Positions 23,403-35,169 are shown, counted from the stretch's first letter. The stretch: DNA of 64,000 nt from Iris pallida (GCA_029216955.1 JANAVB010005597.1:45398758-45462757); one strand, 5' to 3'. Numbers and translations: made by a program. The notes: generated from the sequence alone by a model not told the origin.

Positions 23403-24679
23403 GATTTATTTTTTCTCATACAAGACACACACAGAGGGAGAGACAGGAGAGAATACAGAGATCAGAGCTTCGAGATTTTGATTCTCTAGAGCATCCTTCT
23501 TCAACTTTTCTTCCAGAACAAAGTGAAGCAAAGCAGGAAAGCATTCGGCCTCGCCATCAGTGTCCAAGTGCGTCGATACCTTTCTGGTGCATTAGTTCTT
23601 CCAAATTGTTCTACTTCAAGCAGTGATCTTCATCATCATCATATGGTCCAAGGAACAAAGTGATCGTTTACGAATCAGACTTCCATAGCAATACTTTCCC
23701 AGAATCAAATTTGTACTTCTCGTACTTTTCTTCTTGTTTTTGTTTTCAAAAGCCAATTCCTCCAAGGCATTTTGTTAATCGAAACAATAACATCACGATA
23801 CTTCAAGCCAACTTCCCAACCAAACAAGGACAGAAGTTGACCCGTCATGTCCTGATATTCTGATCATCTTGGTAGTTAACAGAGTAGGTATAGTACACAA
23901 ACAAGTCAATTTAAACGACCATACAACTACTACGGCTTGCTACTGTGAGTTCTAAGTTACCCTGGAAATATGCAATAAGGATTCCTCAGTTCTTACTATG
24001 TACAAGCAAGGCTAGTCTACCCAATCAATCAATTGTGCCAATCATGAATTTAGACTAGTTCCAGCGGGACGCCTGTCATCAATATATAATAAATAATATA
24101 AGCAGATACCGCTCCCTGCCCGTGTGGCAGATTTACAGTATCTGTGGAAACCAGCCGGTATGTCGGACACTAATTGTCCCAAGGATGGTTGCCATGTAAG
24201 AACTCGGGAATCTATTCTCTCTCCATGCAATCATTGTTTTATTTAACTTAGTAGTCCCTATGTTAAGTGAAATCTCATACCGTGGATCATGATCATTCAG
24301 AATGAGTACTTTCGTACAAGTACGATATGCACAACTCTACAACGATGTCCGTGCGGTTAGGTTGTAGGTCTTACATAGCGTAATACAACAATCAAACCTA
24401 GCCACGGAATAATCATGCCTTGACTATAAAGTACACATGCTGCTTTTGTAGAAAATAATTTGAAGCCTGCACGTGCCCATATGCCAATATTCGGGATCGG
24501 CCAATCGATTGCAATAGTTTATAGTTAATATGAACGTGTCTCATTCAATTCAATAAGACGACTATCCAGTCTCTTAGTTCCAACTAGGAACGCATGATCA
24601 ATTATTAGTCAAGGTAACAATCAATGTTAATCAATGTCAATTCGGGACAAGTAACAGCTAAAAGGTACCATGGGCGGCA

Positions 24680-25310
24680 ATAGATGGATGCCCATCTATG
24701 CGGCTGGGTAAGTCAGGATCCTTCTATGCGGCCAGAATTAGGTCAGAATCCCATGCGGCCCGGGAACCAAGCAGCCGTCCAAGTCCATGCGGCTAAAGGC
24801 CTATGCGGCATGCAAAGCAGGGTCTCATTCGGCTGGGAGCTGCTAAGTGCCATGCGGCCAAAGACAAACAAAATCATATGGCTATGGGGAAGCAATTCAT
24901 GCGGCTATGGAAACTCAACTTATGCGGCTGGGGAAAACTCAGCTCATGCGGCTGCGGCAAGCGGGAACAATCTTATACGGCTAGCGAAAAATGAGTCTCT
25001 GCGGCTCGGCTGCTAAAGCCATACGGCCAGGAAAGTTCATGCGGCCAAAAAAGTTCATGCGTCCAGAAAAGTTCATGCGGCTGGGGCTAACTTGAGCCAT
25101 GCGGCAAGGGAATGGAGTTTGATGCGGCTGTGTAAAAAGCAGTTCATGCGGCAAAGGCGCAGGAGAACTGGAGCGCTTATGCGGCCAGGAGACTACATGC
25201 ATATGCGACAAGAAAAATGGGTTCATGCGGCCAGGACTGTTAGCAGTGCGGCTAAGGCCATGCGGCCAGGAGAAAACTTGCCGCATGAAAAGCCATGCGG
25301 TCAAGTACTG
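24680..25310 (-). repeat. ATGCGGC motif array in the Z 3' LTR
   Basis: About 20 copies of (C/T)ATGCGGC(C/T/A), with one-base variants (ATACGGC, ATTCGGC, ATGCGTC), spaced 15-45 bp apart over 630 bp. The sequence between copies is partly repeated (AAAAAAGTTCATGCGGCC) but mostly unique. On the element's own strand the motif is GCCGCAT. Confidence 0.85.
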
Positions 25311-25954
25311 TTCTTCTTCTCCACTTTTCCGAGAAGGAGAACCATGGAATCCATGGCTTCCAAGCTCCTCTAAACCTTTATTTATTGTCAGAATCCAGAC
25401 TTTCATAGGTCAAAATGGGGCATAACAAAATTCTCTACAACTTGGAACCATCAAACTTGAAAATAACGGAGTTAGATAGATCAAAACCCAAGAAATCCGA
25501 AAATACAATAAACTTAGATCTAAAGAAATGAGCCATGGAAATTAAAAGTGCTAAGTACTAAAGTGTCTAAGAATCTCGTGAGGAAGACAATGGAACAAAA
25601 AAATTGGAATCCATCATGAAACAAGTTGTACTTGCCTAGCTCTCCTAGGTTGGTGGGAGAGTAATGGAGGTTGAAGAAGAAGTAAAGGAGAAGAAGTAAT
25701 GAAGAGAGATAAAGGGGTTGGGGCTTAAATGGGGGTGGTGGTAGGTTGGGTTCATGTTGAACCACCCAAGACCGGAAAATAAACCAACCCAGGCCGAACC
25801 CAAAAGCAAAGTAAAAGCAGAAAGTAAAATGCAGGAAATTAATTAGCGTGAAATTAAAGGAATTTAAATACAGAGCAATGCATGATAAATATTAAATAAA
25901 TACATTTAAGCAGTACGCGTATTAAAATACGTATTCTGGGAACGGAAAGTGACA
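25311..25954 (-). other. Start of U3 in the Z 3' LTR
   Basis: The part of the 3' LTR next to the polypurine tract. It has no gene. The Pro-rich frame at 25520-25765 is not conserved in the other LTR. Confidence 0.5.
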
Positions 25955-26000
25955 TCTCTGCCCTCCTTAGAAAAAAATTCGTCCTCGAAATTTCAAATCC
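25955..26000 (-). promoter_or_regulatory. Polypurine tract and 3' end block of Z
   Basis: The minus strand reads AAATTTCGAGGACGAATTTT then CTAAGGAGGGCAGAGA, directly before the 3' LTR. It is the plus-strand primer site and is shared in form with W and X. Confidence 0.8.
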
Positions 26001-26128
26001 AAGCAGGATAGAAAACATCAGAGCTAAACTAATCTAAGTACAAGCAATTTGAGCAAGCAATCATTTTACAATATCCATAGCAAGTAATACATTTATATTT
26101 ATCCATCTACGACATCAAGCAATTCTAC

Positions 26129-26812
26129 TCAATAGGGTGACAAGCATGAGGAGTTAAGACAATCAAGGTATATGGAAAGAAATATACCTTGTGAGTCAAA
26201 CAGGTGTGGATACCGTGATCGGATATCATCCTCACGTTCCCACGTTGACTTCCCTAAGGAGTGATGACCCCAAGCAACACGGACAAGGCTAATTGTTCGG
26301 TTCTTGAGTATCTTCTCTCTTCGGTCCAAAATGGACACAGGCTGTTCCTCGTAAGATAGGTTGGTACCAACAACCAGCTCAGAATGATCAAGGATATGGC
26401 TTGGGTCTGATACATACCTACGCAACCGAGATACATGAAATACATCATGCACCTCTCGTAACGAAGGTGGAAGGGATAAACGATAAGCAACATCGTCTAC
26501 CCTATCAAGGATAACAAATGGGCCTACGTATCGCGGACTCAACTTCCTGCGAACGCCAAATCTAATGACCATACGGGTAGGTGAGATCCGCAAGAACACG
26601 TGGTCCCTAACAGAAAATTCTAGTGGCCTACGATACTGGTCTGCCCAATGGCGATATCGATCTTGCGCAACTCGAAGTCGCTCTCTAATTCTCTTAACCA
26701 CTTCAACTATCTGAACAACCATTTCCGGGCCTAACATCTTCCTTTTCCCGATATCATTCCATGCTAGTGGCGACCTACACTTCTTACCATATATTGCTTC
26801 AAATGGCGCCAT
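26129..26812 (-). pseudogene. pol: Integrase C-terminus (GPY/F) and chromodomain of Z
   Basis: Continues the integrase after a TAA at 26825 (SY*ASIQ, fits CAA to TAA). It opens with MAPFEAIYG, the end of the catalytic core, and continues to the GPY/F module (KLSPRYVGPFVILDRV). It closes with a chromodomain in the last third (PVSILDRREKIL ... VRVAWGHHS ... STWEREDDIRSRYPHLF). The chromodomain is thought to steer integration to chromatin with particular histone marks. Unlike W, Z has no intron before the GPY/F module: RRPLEFSVRDHVFLRIS is continuous. The last ~20 residues after HLF are probably not original coding sequence. Confidence 0.85.
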
Positions 26813-26824
26813 CTGGATACTGGC

Positions 26825-27898
26825 TTAATAACTGTTGTTGTACGAAAATTCAACTAAGTGCAGGTGACTCTCCCAAGACCCTCCAAAATCTAGGGTACAA
26901 GCTCGTAACATATCTTCTAAGGTCTGAATTGTTCTCTCTGATTGCCCGTTTGTCTGTGGGTGGTAAGCCATACTAAACCGTAACTTGGTACCCAAACTAT
27001 GATGTAAACTCTTCCAGAAATATGATGTAAAGCGGGTATCTCTGTCTGACACAATACTGACAGAGACTCCATACTGTCTGACTATCTGTTGCATATACAA
27101 CTCTGCCAACTTTTCTGTAGATTGCCCTACTCTAAAAGAAAGAAAATGTGCCACCTTCGTAAGCCAATCTACTATCACCCAAATAGCATCTTTACCACTT
27201 GGTGATCTTGGTAAACCGGTCACAAAGTCCATGGTAATATGCTCCCACTTTAATTCCGGAATAGAAAGCGGTTGTAATAATCCAGCCGACCTCTGTTGTT
27301 CTGCCTTCACTTGCTGACATATTAAGTAATAGAAAACAAATCTAGCTATCTTCCTCTTCATTCCGTTCCACCAGAAGTGCTGCTTGATATCTTGGTACAT
27401 CTTGGTCCCTCCAGGGTGTATAGAATACTGAGAATTGTGGATTTCTGCCATAACCTCCTGTCTGATATCTCTACTTGGCACACATAGACGTGATCCAAAT
27501 CTAAGTGTACCATCTTCATGAATCTTTATCTCCTTCCTGAGCCCTGACTCACATTCTGTCCTAAGCTTCTGAATCCTTGGGTCTTGTGCCTGAGCTGCCT
27601 TGATCATGTCTACTAAGTCGGATTGAACTTGTAGACTTGCCAAAATTCCTACGTCACTAGGAAGTATAATCTCGATGCCCATCTCCTGAAGGTCTTCTAA
27701 AATGTGCTTTTGTGTTGTCAACATAAATGCGTCGTCTCTCCTGCTAAGAGCATCTGCTACCACATTGGCCTTTCCTGGGTGATACTGGAGCTCCATGTCA
27801 TAGTCCTTGATCAACTCTAACCATCTTCTCTGCCTCATGTTCAGTTCCTTCTGAGTAAAGATGTACTTCAGGCTTTTGTGGTCTGTGTACATGTCCAC
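26825..27898 (-). pseudogene. pol: RNase H tail and integrase core of Z
   Basis: Begins in the RNase H end ([37 protein letters not shown]). Integrase inserts the cDNA into the host chromosome. Its zinc-binding part retains both His residues ([10 protein letters not shown]), but the Cys pair reads YLIC, so the first Cys is lost. The DDE residues remain: Asp in [10 protein letters not shown], Asp in IVSDRDTRF and Glu in NGQSERTIQ. It is bounded by stops at 27923 (TGG to TAG, the Trp of WRHYLY) and 26825. The frame is the same as the neighbouring pieces, so this was one polyprotein. Confidence 0.88.
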
Positions 27899-27922
27899 AC
27901 GATCACTATATAAGTAATGCCT

Positions 27923-28948
27923 CTATAGCTTCAAAGCAAATACTACTGCCGCCAACTCCAAGTCGTGAGTTGGATAATTCTTCTCATGGTCTCGAAGTTG
28001 CCTAGATGCATATGCTATCACCTTTCCATGTTGCATGAGAACACACCCAAGTCCCTTTCCTAACGTATCACAATATACAGTAAAACCTCCGGGTCCAACC
28101 GGTAATGTAAGAATAGGTGCCGATATCAACTTCTGCTTTAAATTCTCAAATAATGTCTGGCATTCTGCCGACCAGACGAATGGCATATCCTTCCGTGTCA
28201 AGCGGGTCATGGGTGCTGAATGTCTTACAAAGTCTGATACGAACCTTCTGTAATATCCTGCCAATCCCAAGAAACTATGCACATCAGCTACGGTCTTGGG
28301 TACTGGCCAACTCTCTACTGCTTCTACCTTCTTGGGATCTACTGCTACTCCAGTCCCTGATATGATGTGTCCCAAAAATGAAATATGATCCATCCAGAAC
28401 TCACACTTGTTGAGCTTGGCATACAACTGGTTCTCTCTCAGAACCTGTAACACTTTTCGGAGGTGGTCTTCATGCTCCTCTTCACTGGCAGAGTATACGA
28501 GAATGTCATCGAGAAACACAACGACAAATTAATCTAAGTACGGCATAAAGATACGGTTCATCAAATCTATAAATATTGCTGGAGCATTGGTCAAACCAAA
28601 CGGCATTACTAAGAATTCGTAATGCCCGTACTTCGACGTGAATGCTGTCTTGGAAATATACTCTTCTCGAACTCTAACTTGATGATACACTGACTGAAGA
28701 TCTATCTTGGAGAAGACTCTATCTCTGCTCAACTGATCAAACAAGTCGTCGATCTTGGGTAGTGGGTACTTGTTCTTTACTGTTGCCGCGTTGAGCTTTC
28801 TGTAGTCAATGCACAATCTTGATGACCCATCCTTCTTCCCTACTAGTACTACTGGTGCTGCCCATGGTGATACGCTAGCTCGAATGAACCTCTTCTCCTT
28901 TAGTTCCTCTATGTGCTGATATACCTTGACCTGCTCTGAATCTGCCAT
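27923..28948 (-). pseudogene. pol: Reverse transcriptase and RNase H of Z
   Basis: The RT palm is clear: [44 protein letters not shown] and the catalytic FLDD. These are followed by the thumb ([32 protein letters not shown]) and the first half of RNase H ([30 protein letters not shown]). A TAA at 28529-28531 interrupts the sequence between YLD and FVVVFLDD. The frame differs from the protease upstream, with the shift near 29010 and another stop (TGA) between them. The usual catalytic Asp of RNase H is present. Confidence 0.88.
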
Positions 28949-28992
28949 TCTGTAAACTCGATCTGATATCAGTTTAGTTCAAGGTTCCAATT

Positions 28993-29511
28993 CTATACTG
29001 AACGTAATATCCTAACTGGTGGTAGACCTGGAAGTTCTTCAAAAAATACATCTAGAAACTCTTCAACTACCTTCGAAACTTGAACTTCTTCCATTGCCGT
29101 CACTACTCCTTGCTCTTGTCGAGTTGCCACTGATCTAACTAAGGTAAACCGCTTCATGCCTGGAATATCAAAAGATACACTCCCTCTACGACAATCTATT
29201 ATCACATGACTGTCTTTCAGCCAGTCCATGCCTAAGATAACGTCAAAATTTTCAACAGAAAATTCTATCAACCTGGCGGGTAAGGAATGCCAGCAAACTA
29301 CAACGCTATACGCTAGAATAACTCTACTAACTCCTACGAGCCCATTACCAGTGAGTATATTCAACCTCCCCGATAATACCTCAAATTCCATTCCTAGTTG
29401 TGTCGTAAATTGTGCAGATATAAATGAGTATGATGCTCCCGAATCAAACAATGCTACTACGGGATATGAGGCGACGAGGATGTTACCTGCCACAACATCT
29501 TCCGATGCCAA
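28993..29511 (-). pseudogene. pro: Aspartic protease of Z
   Basis: A retropepsin-like protease that would cut the polyprotein. The active-site triad lies in VALFDSGASYSFIS (about residues 20-33), with the partner ILGMDWL near residue 95. It is in the gag frame and separated from it by one TAA at 29551. Downstream, the linker PGLPPVR runs into a frameshift, after which the coding sense continues in another frame toward the RT. Confidence 0.82.
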
Positions 29512-29553
29512 TGCCTCTTCTAAAGATAGATTGAATGCCTGTCCTCGACCTTC

Positions 29554-31035
29554 TTATTGGTTCCCATGCTGCGACCTAGCCTGGTGCTGCTGCTGGCCCC
29601 TGCCTTGGTGATGCTGGGGTGGTCTGTATTGTTGCTGCTGCATCGGTGGTCCCTGCTGTCGAAACATCTGAGCCTGCGACATGAACGGGTGTTGTGCTAA
29701 CGGTCTTACTGCTACTGCTGGTCCTCGATACTGGCCTGCCCCTGGTGCTGGCAGAGCAGGAAATTGTTGTACTGGTCCTCCTGACCTCGAATTTATGGGA
29801 CAGGTAGAAACCCGATGATCTGGACTTCCACATATCAAACACTGCCCGTTCAATGTCCGATACACATCTCTAGTGTGTCCTACTTTCCCACAATAAGTGC
29901 AACCCCCTGGGGGTTGCTGGTTCTTCCTCTGTTGCTACTGCTGCTGCCTTGTTGGTGGTGCTGGCCCTCGCATTGCCATATCGTGAATACGAACGCCATA
30001 GGATGGTGCTGTTATCCGGGGTACTACTCTCCCTTCTCCTTCAATCTGATTGTGAGATCTCTTCTGACCTCCAGTCCTTGCTGCGATCCTCTGAATGGTG
30101 ATCTTATGCCTTCGGGTTGCCGTCAATACTTCGTCAAAAGTCTGATAATTATGCCCCTCTATTAATTGCAAGAGCTCAAGATGAAACCCTTGCTGGAACC
30201 TCATAGCCCTCTGGCTCTCCGTTGCTACCATCTCTGGGGTGAACCTACTCAATCTGCAGAACTCTGCTGCATAAGCGTCTACTGTCTTGCCGGCCTGCTT
30301 GAGGTTGATGAATTTCTGTTGTAGCTCAAACTGTGCCACAACTCTATAGTACTTCGTCTTAAATCTTACGGTAATATCGTCCCAAGCAACAGGACGTCTG
30401 ATGCCCACTTTCTCTGATTCCCACCAATCACGTGCGAGATCCTGAAGTAACAACTTTACTTGATCCACACGTTCTTCCATCGGTACCTTAGCTGCTGTCA
30501 AAATAGTCTCAATATCCTTAAGCCATGCATCTGCTGAAATGGCATCTTCCGTGCCCTCGAAACGGCGGGGGTTGTACTTGTAAAATCTGGTTGATGCTCC
30601 TGAATCTGTCCTCGCCCCTCTTTCCAAAGCCGTCGGTAATCCTTGGTTGAGTAACACATTCTGCTCTTGTAGCTGAGTATGCATGCGTTACTGGGCCAAC
30701 ATTTGATGTTGCTGAGTAGCCATCATCCCTCTCATGATCTCTAGAAGGGCTGGTGTGTCTACTTCTACGGGGGTAAACGGGACTGTTGGGGGTGTTGGAA
30801 CCTCTGGATATCGAGGTCCAGCTGCTGGTTCCACTATCACTTCTTCTTGGATAGCCTCTTGAGGTAGTACCGGCCCTTGTTGCTGATCGACAGGGCATCG
30901 CTGTTCATGTTGCCTTTGTTGCTGCTGTCCAATTCTGACAGATACGGACGAGGTGCCCCTAAGAAAAGGGACAAGAGAACAATCAAACGATCGGACAGGA
31001 AAGATTAAGGAAGTCCAAGGATACTGGAAGGTCAA
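29554..31035 (-). pseudogene. gag: Gag (capsid and nucleocapsid) of Z
   Basis: One frame with internal stops at 30688 (TAA) and 29935 (TAG after a Gln run, fits CAG to TAG). A Gln/Pro-rich N-terminus is followed by the retrotransposon gag core (RRFEGTEDAISADAWL, LARDWWESEK, VDAYAAEFCRLSRF). Two zinc knuckles follow. The first, between the TAG and 29865, reads CTYCGKVGHTRDVY, with the last Cys changed to Tyr. The second is intact (CLICGSPDHRVSTC). The Gln-rich tail ends before the protease. The true start may be inside the first 60 codons, since the first Met is in non-conserved sequence. Confidence 0.85.
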
Positions 31036-31157
31036 GCTAGAGTCGAGAGTAAAGAATCATGAGATCAAGAGGAAACATGTGTGATTGAGACATCCTATAA
31101 ATCAAAACACCCCACAAGTCTGAAATCAGACCTGTATGGGCCACCACTAAAACCTTA
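31036..31157 (-). promoter_or_regulatory. Leader and conserved primer-region motif of Z
   Basis: At 31126-31147 is GACCTGTATGGGCCACCACTAA, about 10 bp from the LTR. Its reverse complement, TAGTGGTGGCCCATACAGGTC, is nearly the same in X and W. It contains TGG, as a primer-binding site should, but does not match the initiator-Met tRNA used by elements A and B. Confidence 0.6.
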
Positions 31158-33835
31158 TGACGCCCCAGAACCAGAATACCGGAGAGCGGGGGAGTGACTC
31201 AGCCAGCTACGTATTACGGGTAGATGAATACCGTATAATACGATCAATGTTGTCTAAAAGACGAGGGGGTGCATATTACATGAAAGTCTCACTATGGTCA
31301 TTTCACATCTATTATCTCAATCATTCAAACAAGAAACAAAAATAGAGAACATGTAAGATAAAGTAATAAGGCGTCCCAAACATTCAGTCAAAATGTTTTT
31401 GAGATCTGGCTTTACAAAATATAGCCAAATGATGTAGCAAAGTATACACAATTGTTATCAGCTGCAGTCTGACTTAATTATAATTATGTAAAAGTAAGTG
31501 CAAGACAATCTGACTAACATGTCGGTGCCAAATGATAAGGTATAAAGTAAGTAACAAAATGAGCAGGAAAGTAAGGAACCAATTCGTGTCCTCCTACGAT
31601 CATTCCTCTAGTATTGACCATCTTGGAGGTGGAAGTAAGCTGAGTCCTCGGGAACCGGCTCTAAATCTGGCCATGCAAAACCAGAGAGGTTAGACCTCTA
31701 ATAGCAAGTACCGCAAGGAAGCACGATATGAGGAATTAGAACCAATGATAAAATTAATAATATAATAATTAGTCGCTGCTTGCTACTGGGATTCACATAA
31801 CATCACGACACTTCAAGCCAACTTCCCAACCAAACAAGGACAGAAGTTGACCCATCATGTCCTGATATTCTGATCATCTTGGTAGTTGACAGAGTAGGTA
31901 CAGTATACAAACAAGTCAATTTAAACGGCCATACAACTACTACGGCTTGCTACTGTGAGTTCCAAGTTACCCTGGATATATACAATAAGGATTCCTCAGT
32001 TCTTACTATGTACAAGCAAGGCTAGTCTACCCAATCAATCAATTACGCCAATCATGAATTTAGACGAGTCCCAGCGGGACGCCCGTCATCATTATACAAT
32101 AAATAATATAAGCAGATACCGCTCCCTGTCCGTATGGCAGATTTACAGTATCTGTGGGAACCAGTCGGCATGTCGGACACTAATTGTTCCAAGGATGGCT
32201 GCCATATAAGAACTCAGAAATCCATTCTCTCTCCATGCAATTATTATTTTATTTAACTTAGTAGTCCCTATGTTAAGTAAAATCTCATACCGTGGATCAT
32301 GATCATTCAGAATGAGTACTTTCGTACAAGTACGATATGCACAACTCTACAACGACGTCCGTGCGGTTAGGTTGTAGGTCTTACATAGCGTAATATAACA
32401 ATCAAACCTAGCCACAGAATAATTATGCCTTGACTATAAAGTACACATGCTGCTTTTGTAGAAAATAATTTGAAGCCTGCAGTGCCCATATGCCAATGTT
32501 CGGGATCGGCCAATCGATTGCAATAGTTCATAGTTAATATGAACGTGTCTCATTTAATTTAATAAGACGACTAGCCAGTCTCTTAGTTCCAACTAGGAAC
32601 GTATGATCAATTATTAGTCAAGGTAACAATCAATGTCAATTCGGGACAAGTAACAGCTAAAAGGTACCATGGGCGGCAATAGATGGATGCCCATCTATGC
32701 GGCTGGGTAAGTCAGGATCCTTTATGTGGCCAGAATCGGGTCAGAATCCCATGCGGCCTGGGAACCAAGCAACCGTCCAAGTCCATGCGGCTAAAGGCCT
32801 ATGCGGCAAACAAAGTAGGGTCTCATGCGGCTGGGAGCTGCTAAGTGCCATGCGGCCAAAGGCAAACAAAATCATGCGGCTATGGGAAAGCAGCGTACAT
32901 AAAAAGTTACGCACGCTCAAGGGAGCAGTGTACATGAAAAGTCACGCACGCTCAAGGGGAGCAGCGTACATGAAAAGTCACGCATGCTCAAGGGGAGCAG
33001 CGTACATGAAAAGTCACGCACGCTCAAGGGGAGCAGCGTACATGAAAAGTCACGCACGCTCAAGGGGAGCAGCATACATGAAAAGTCACGTACGCTCAAG
33101 TCTGCGTACGCACAAAAGCACGCACGCAGGAGACACGCTTCCAACAGGAAGTGTATCCAAGGCTCAGTGGCGTAAGCTAAGAAGCTCTGTACACTGCTCT
33201 CTGTCTTCTCCAAACAGCAAGAACACCATGGTAGAACCCAAGCTTCAAAAGTTCAGAACTTGGTCATCCGAACTCCAAATCCGGATTTCCGAAGTTCCAA
33301 CTGGAGTAAAACTGAATGCTCTACCACATGGAAACATCAAAAACCCATAAAATCCAACTAAAATAGGTCAAACCATGCAAAATCCGAAAATAGGAAAATT
33401 TAGATCTAGAGCAATAGAGACACCAAATCACAAAAAGCCAAGAACTAATGTTGATCACCATATCCTAATCTAGCTAATGGACCAAGAAAATAGGGTTCTC
33501 ATGTAGTGGCAAGATGCACTTGCCTATGGGTGGAGAGTTGTGGAGGAAGGAGAAGAAAATAAATGGTGGTGGTAATGAAAAGAGAGAGTGGTAGGTGGAG
33601 ATTATAAAGAGGGGGAGTTGTGGTGGGGATGAGTGGTAGCATAGGCTAAGGTGATCCATCACATAACCAAACCAAACCGAACCAACCCAATAAAACCGAG
33701 CCATGCCAAAACCCAAAATACGAGAAATACTGAAATTCCACAAGTTGAGAAAAATAAAAATACATGCCAAAATCTAGATACGAGTATAAATATGAAATAC
33801 GGGAAATACGAGAAATACGGAAAATGAGGGTGACA
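31158..33835 (-). repeat. 5' LTR of element Z
   Basis: 2678 bp, beginning TGACGCCCCAGAACC (two bases of the canonical TGTCACGCC lost) and ending GAGGGTGACA. It retains the uninterrupted target site of solo LTR T. Seven to eight ATGCGGC copies (32697-32880) are followed by a 36-bp tandem array. The rest to 33835 resembles LTR U at the window end (CTCTGTCTTCTCCAAACAGCA is shared at 33200 and 63923). Confidence 0.85.
32891..33110 (-). repeat. 36-bp tandem repeat, six units, in Z 5' LTR
   Basis: TACAT marks units at 32896, 32931, 32967, 33003, 33039 and 33075, a period of 35-36 bp. Each unit reads GCGTACATGAAAAGTCACGC followed by ACGCTCAAGGGGAGCA. Unit differences are single bases, so the array is recent. 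It is absent from the other Z LTR. In one plus frame it reads as a 12-residue repeat, but nothing suggests translation. Confidence 0.92.
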
Positions 33836-33948
33836 AATAGACACAATCGGGTCTCCTACAAGTCAATAATATAATTAATAAATAATTAAAATATCTTTAG
33901 AGGTTAAGTCGCAACTTAGCCTGGTTTTCCTAGTTAGGACATACTTAT
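33836..33948 (-). mobile_element. Second fragment of LTR X3
   Basis: It matches X1 at about 17300-17412 (CGGGTCTCCTA-AAGTCAATAAT ... GGACATACTTAT). It is bounded on the left by the end of Z and on the right by W, whose left target-site duplicate CTTAT is 33944-33948. Confidence 0.85.
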
Positions 33949-35169
33949 TGTCACGACCCGCACCCTAGGTAGGGGCACAAGTGCGTGACAGCGCCCAGCC
34001 TACACCGTAAAATGGCGTAGAACGCTGTAGGTCTGCTAGCTAACAAACAGTATATAATAACATGTCATCTCCGTACGGAGGAATATAATATGAAATGCTG
34101 ACAATACTCAATCACAATCTAGAAGGAAGAATCATGGCACGAAAACTAGATAGATATAATCACAAGTGCAAAATTCAACTCAACAACGAGAGAGAGACAC
34201 AAAGTAATATAGTTATACCATCCCAAATGTAATATCATAAACATAAGTAGCAAGCTGGAGACAAGGTCCAGTCCAAAACATCTACTTTAACTAAACTAAG
34301 CTAGAGGCTCGTCGGGCGGAGCTAAGCCCTGCTGAACCAAGGTCTCCAAGTCTAAGCCCACTACGTCAACCGGACCGTAGTAGGTACAGCAATCCTCCTC
34401 ACCGTCATCTGTAATATTTTGTCAACATATCCAGTCAGGATGGAACGAGCACAGTCAACTAACAACAGTTCACAAGATATGACAAAAGCTATAAGACTGT
34501 AAATAGAGAGTATATACAAGAAATCATGGAATATACATGTGAGTATCAGGGCATGGTAAGCTATAAATCTAGAGCTATAACAAGGCAAGTAAAACTGATC
34601 ATGGTATGTACAAGAATCAAGAATCATCTATCTAGGTATGTGAGTACTAGCTTCAACATGTGGCCGGCTTGGGTCTGCACAAGGTTATGATCTAGCCAAT
34701 CATACGTGTGGTGTAGGATTGGCATTCACAAGGTTCACAAGATATACAAGGCGGGCATTGACCACACATCTATACTAGTACACCCCGTCCCCGACTGGTA
34801 GAGTGGATCCAAGCAAGACACGTTACGATACGGGATTCTACGAGAAGGGAGCAAGTCTTCTCGAGAATCGGTATCCATATACTACACAAGAACTACAAGA
34901 GGGCTTGCACAAGATATACTAAGATACCAAGGAATAACATCTTATATCGAGATCCATGAATACCAATCCGTGTGACCAATGTGTCAAGAACAAGCATATC
35001 TACACTAATTACATGAATTATAACAATCATCATAAATTGGAAAAGTTATCAGAGAATGTACTCGCCTGTGATGTGATGGATAAGTCGACTGAGTCCAAGA
35101 ACAGTGTCCCGAGGACCTATAGATAGAATACTGTATCAATATAATGGTTTTGAAGTGAATTTAAGTTAT

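Larger units (their letters stand above)
22688..23786 (+). mobile_element. Solo LTR 'T' inserted in the Z 3' LTR
   Basis: 1099 bp beginning TGTAGGAGCG and ending AATCGAAACA, flanked by the direct repeat ATAAC (22683-22687 and 23787-23791). The other Z LTR has the empty site (CACATAACATCACG near 31795), which proves insertion. A TATAAATA box at 23395 followed by a leader-like stretch gives plus orientation. No internal region or second LTR remains, as expected after LTR-LTR recombination. TTTACGC recurs about a dozen times upstream of the TATA box. Confidence 0.92.
22041..25954 (-). repeat. 3' LTR of element Z, interrupted by solo LTR T
   Basis: TGTCACGCCGCAGAACC...GAAAGTGACA. Without the T insertion it is about 2810 bp, against 2678 bp for the 5' LTR. 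The two copies agree closely over 22041-22687 + 23787-24880. They then differ: this copy continues with an ATGCGGC array, while the other switches to 36-bp repeats. Confidence 0.85.
22041..33835 (-). mobile_element. Tekay-type chromovirus (element Z)
   Basis: Two LTRs (22041-25954 with a nested 1.1-kb insertion, and 31158-33835) flank a 5.2-kb gag-pol region on the minus strand. Domain order is gag, zinc knuckles, protease, reverse transcriptase, RNase H, integrase with GPY/F module, then chromodomain. This order and the chromodomain define chromoviruses, and the C-terminal sequence is of the Tekay/Del kind. No target-site duplication is found (CCAAG against AATAG). The element is dead: seven in-frame stops and one frameshift. 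Confidence 0.85.

Noticed and set aside
25520..25765. 81-codon Pro/Leu/Phe-rich minus-strand frame
   Set aside because: U3 sequence of the Z LTR. The corresponding part of the other LTR has different sequence and no such frame.
32697..33350. 217-codon frame with a 12-residue repeat
   Set aside because: It is the 36-bp LTR tandem repeat read in one frame. The other Z LTR does not keep it, and the element runs on the opposite strand.
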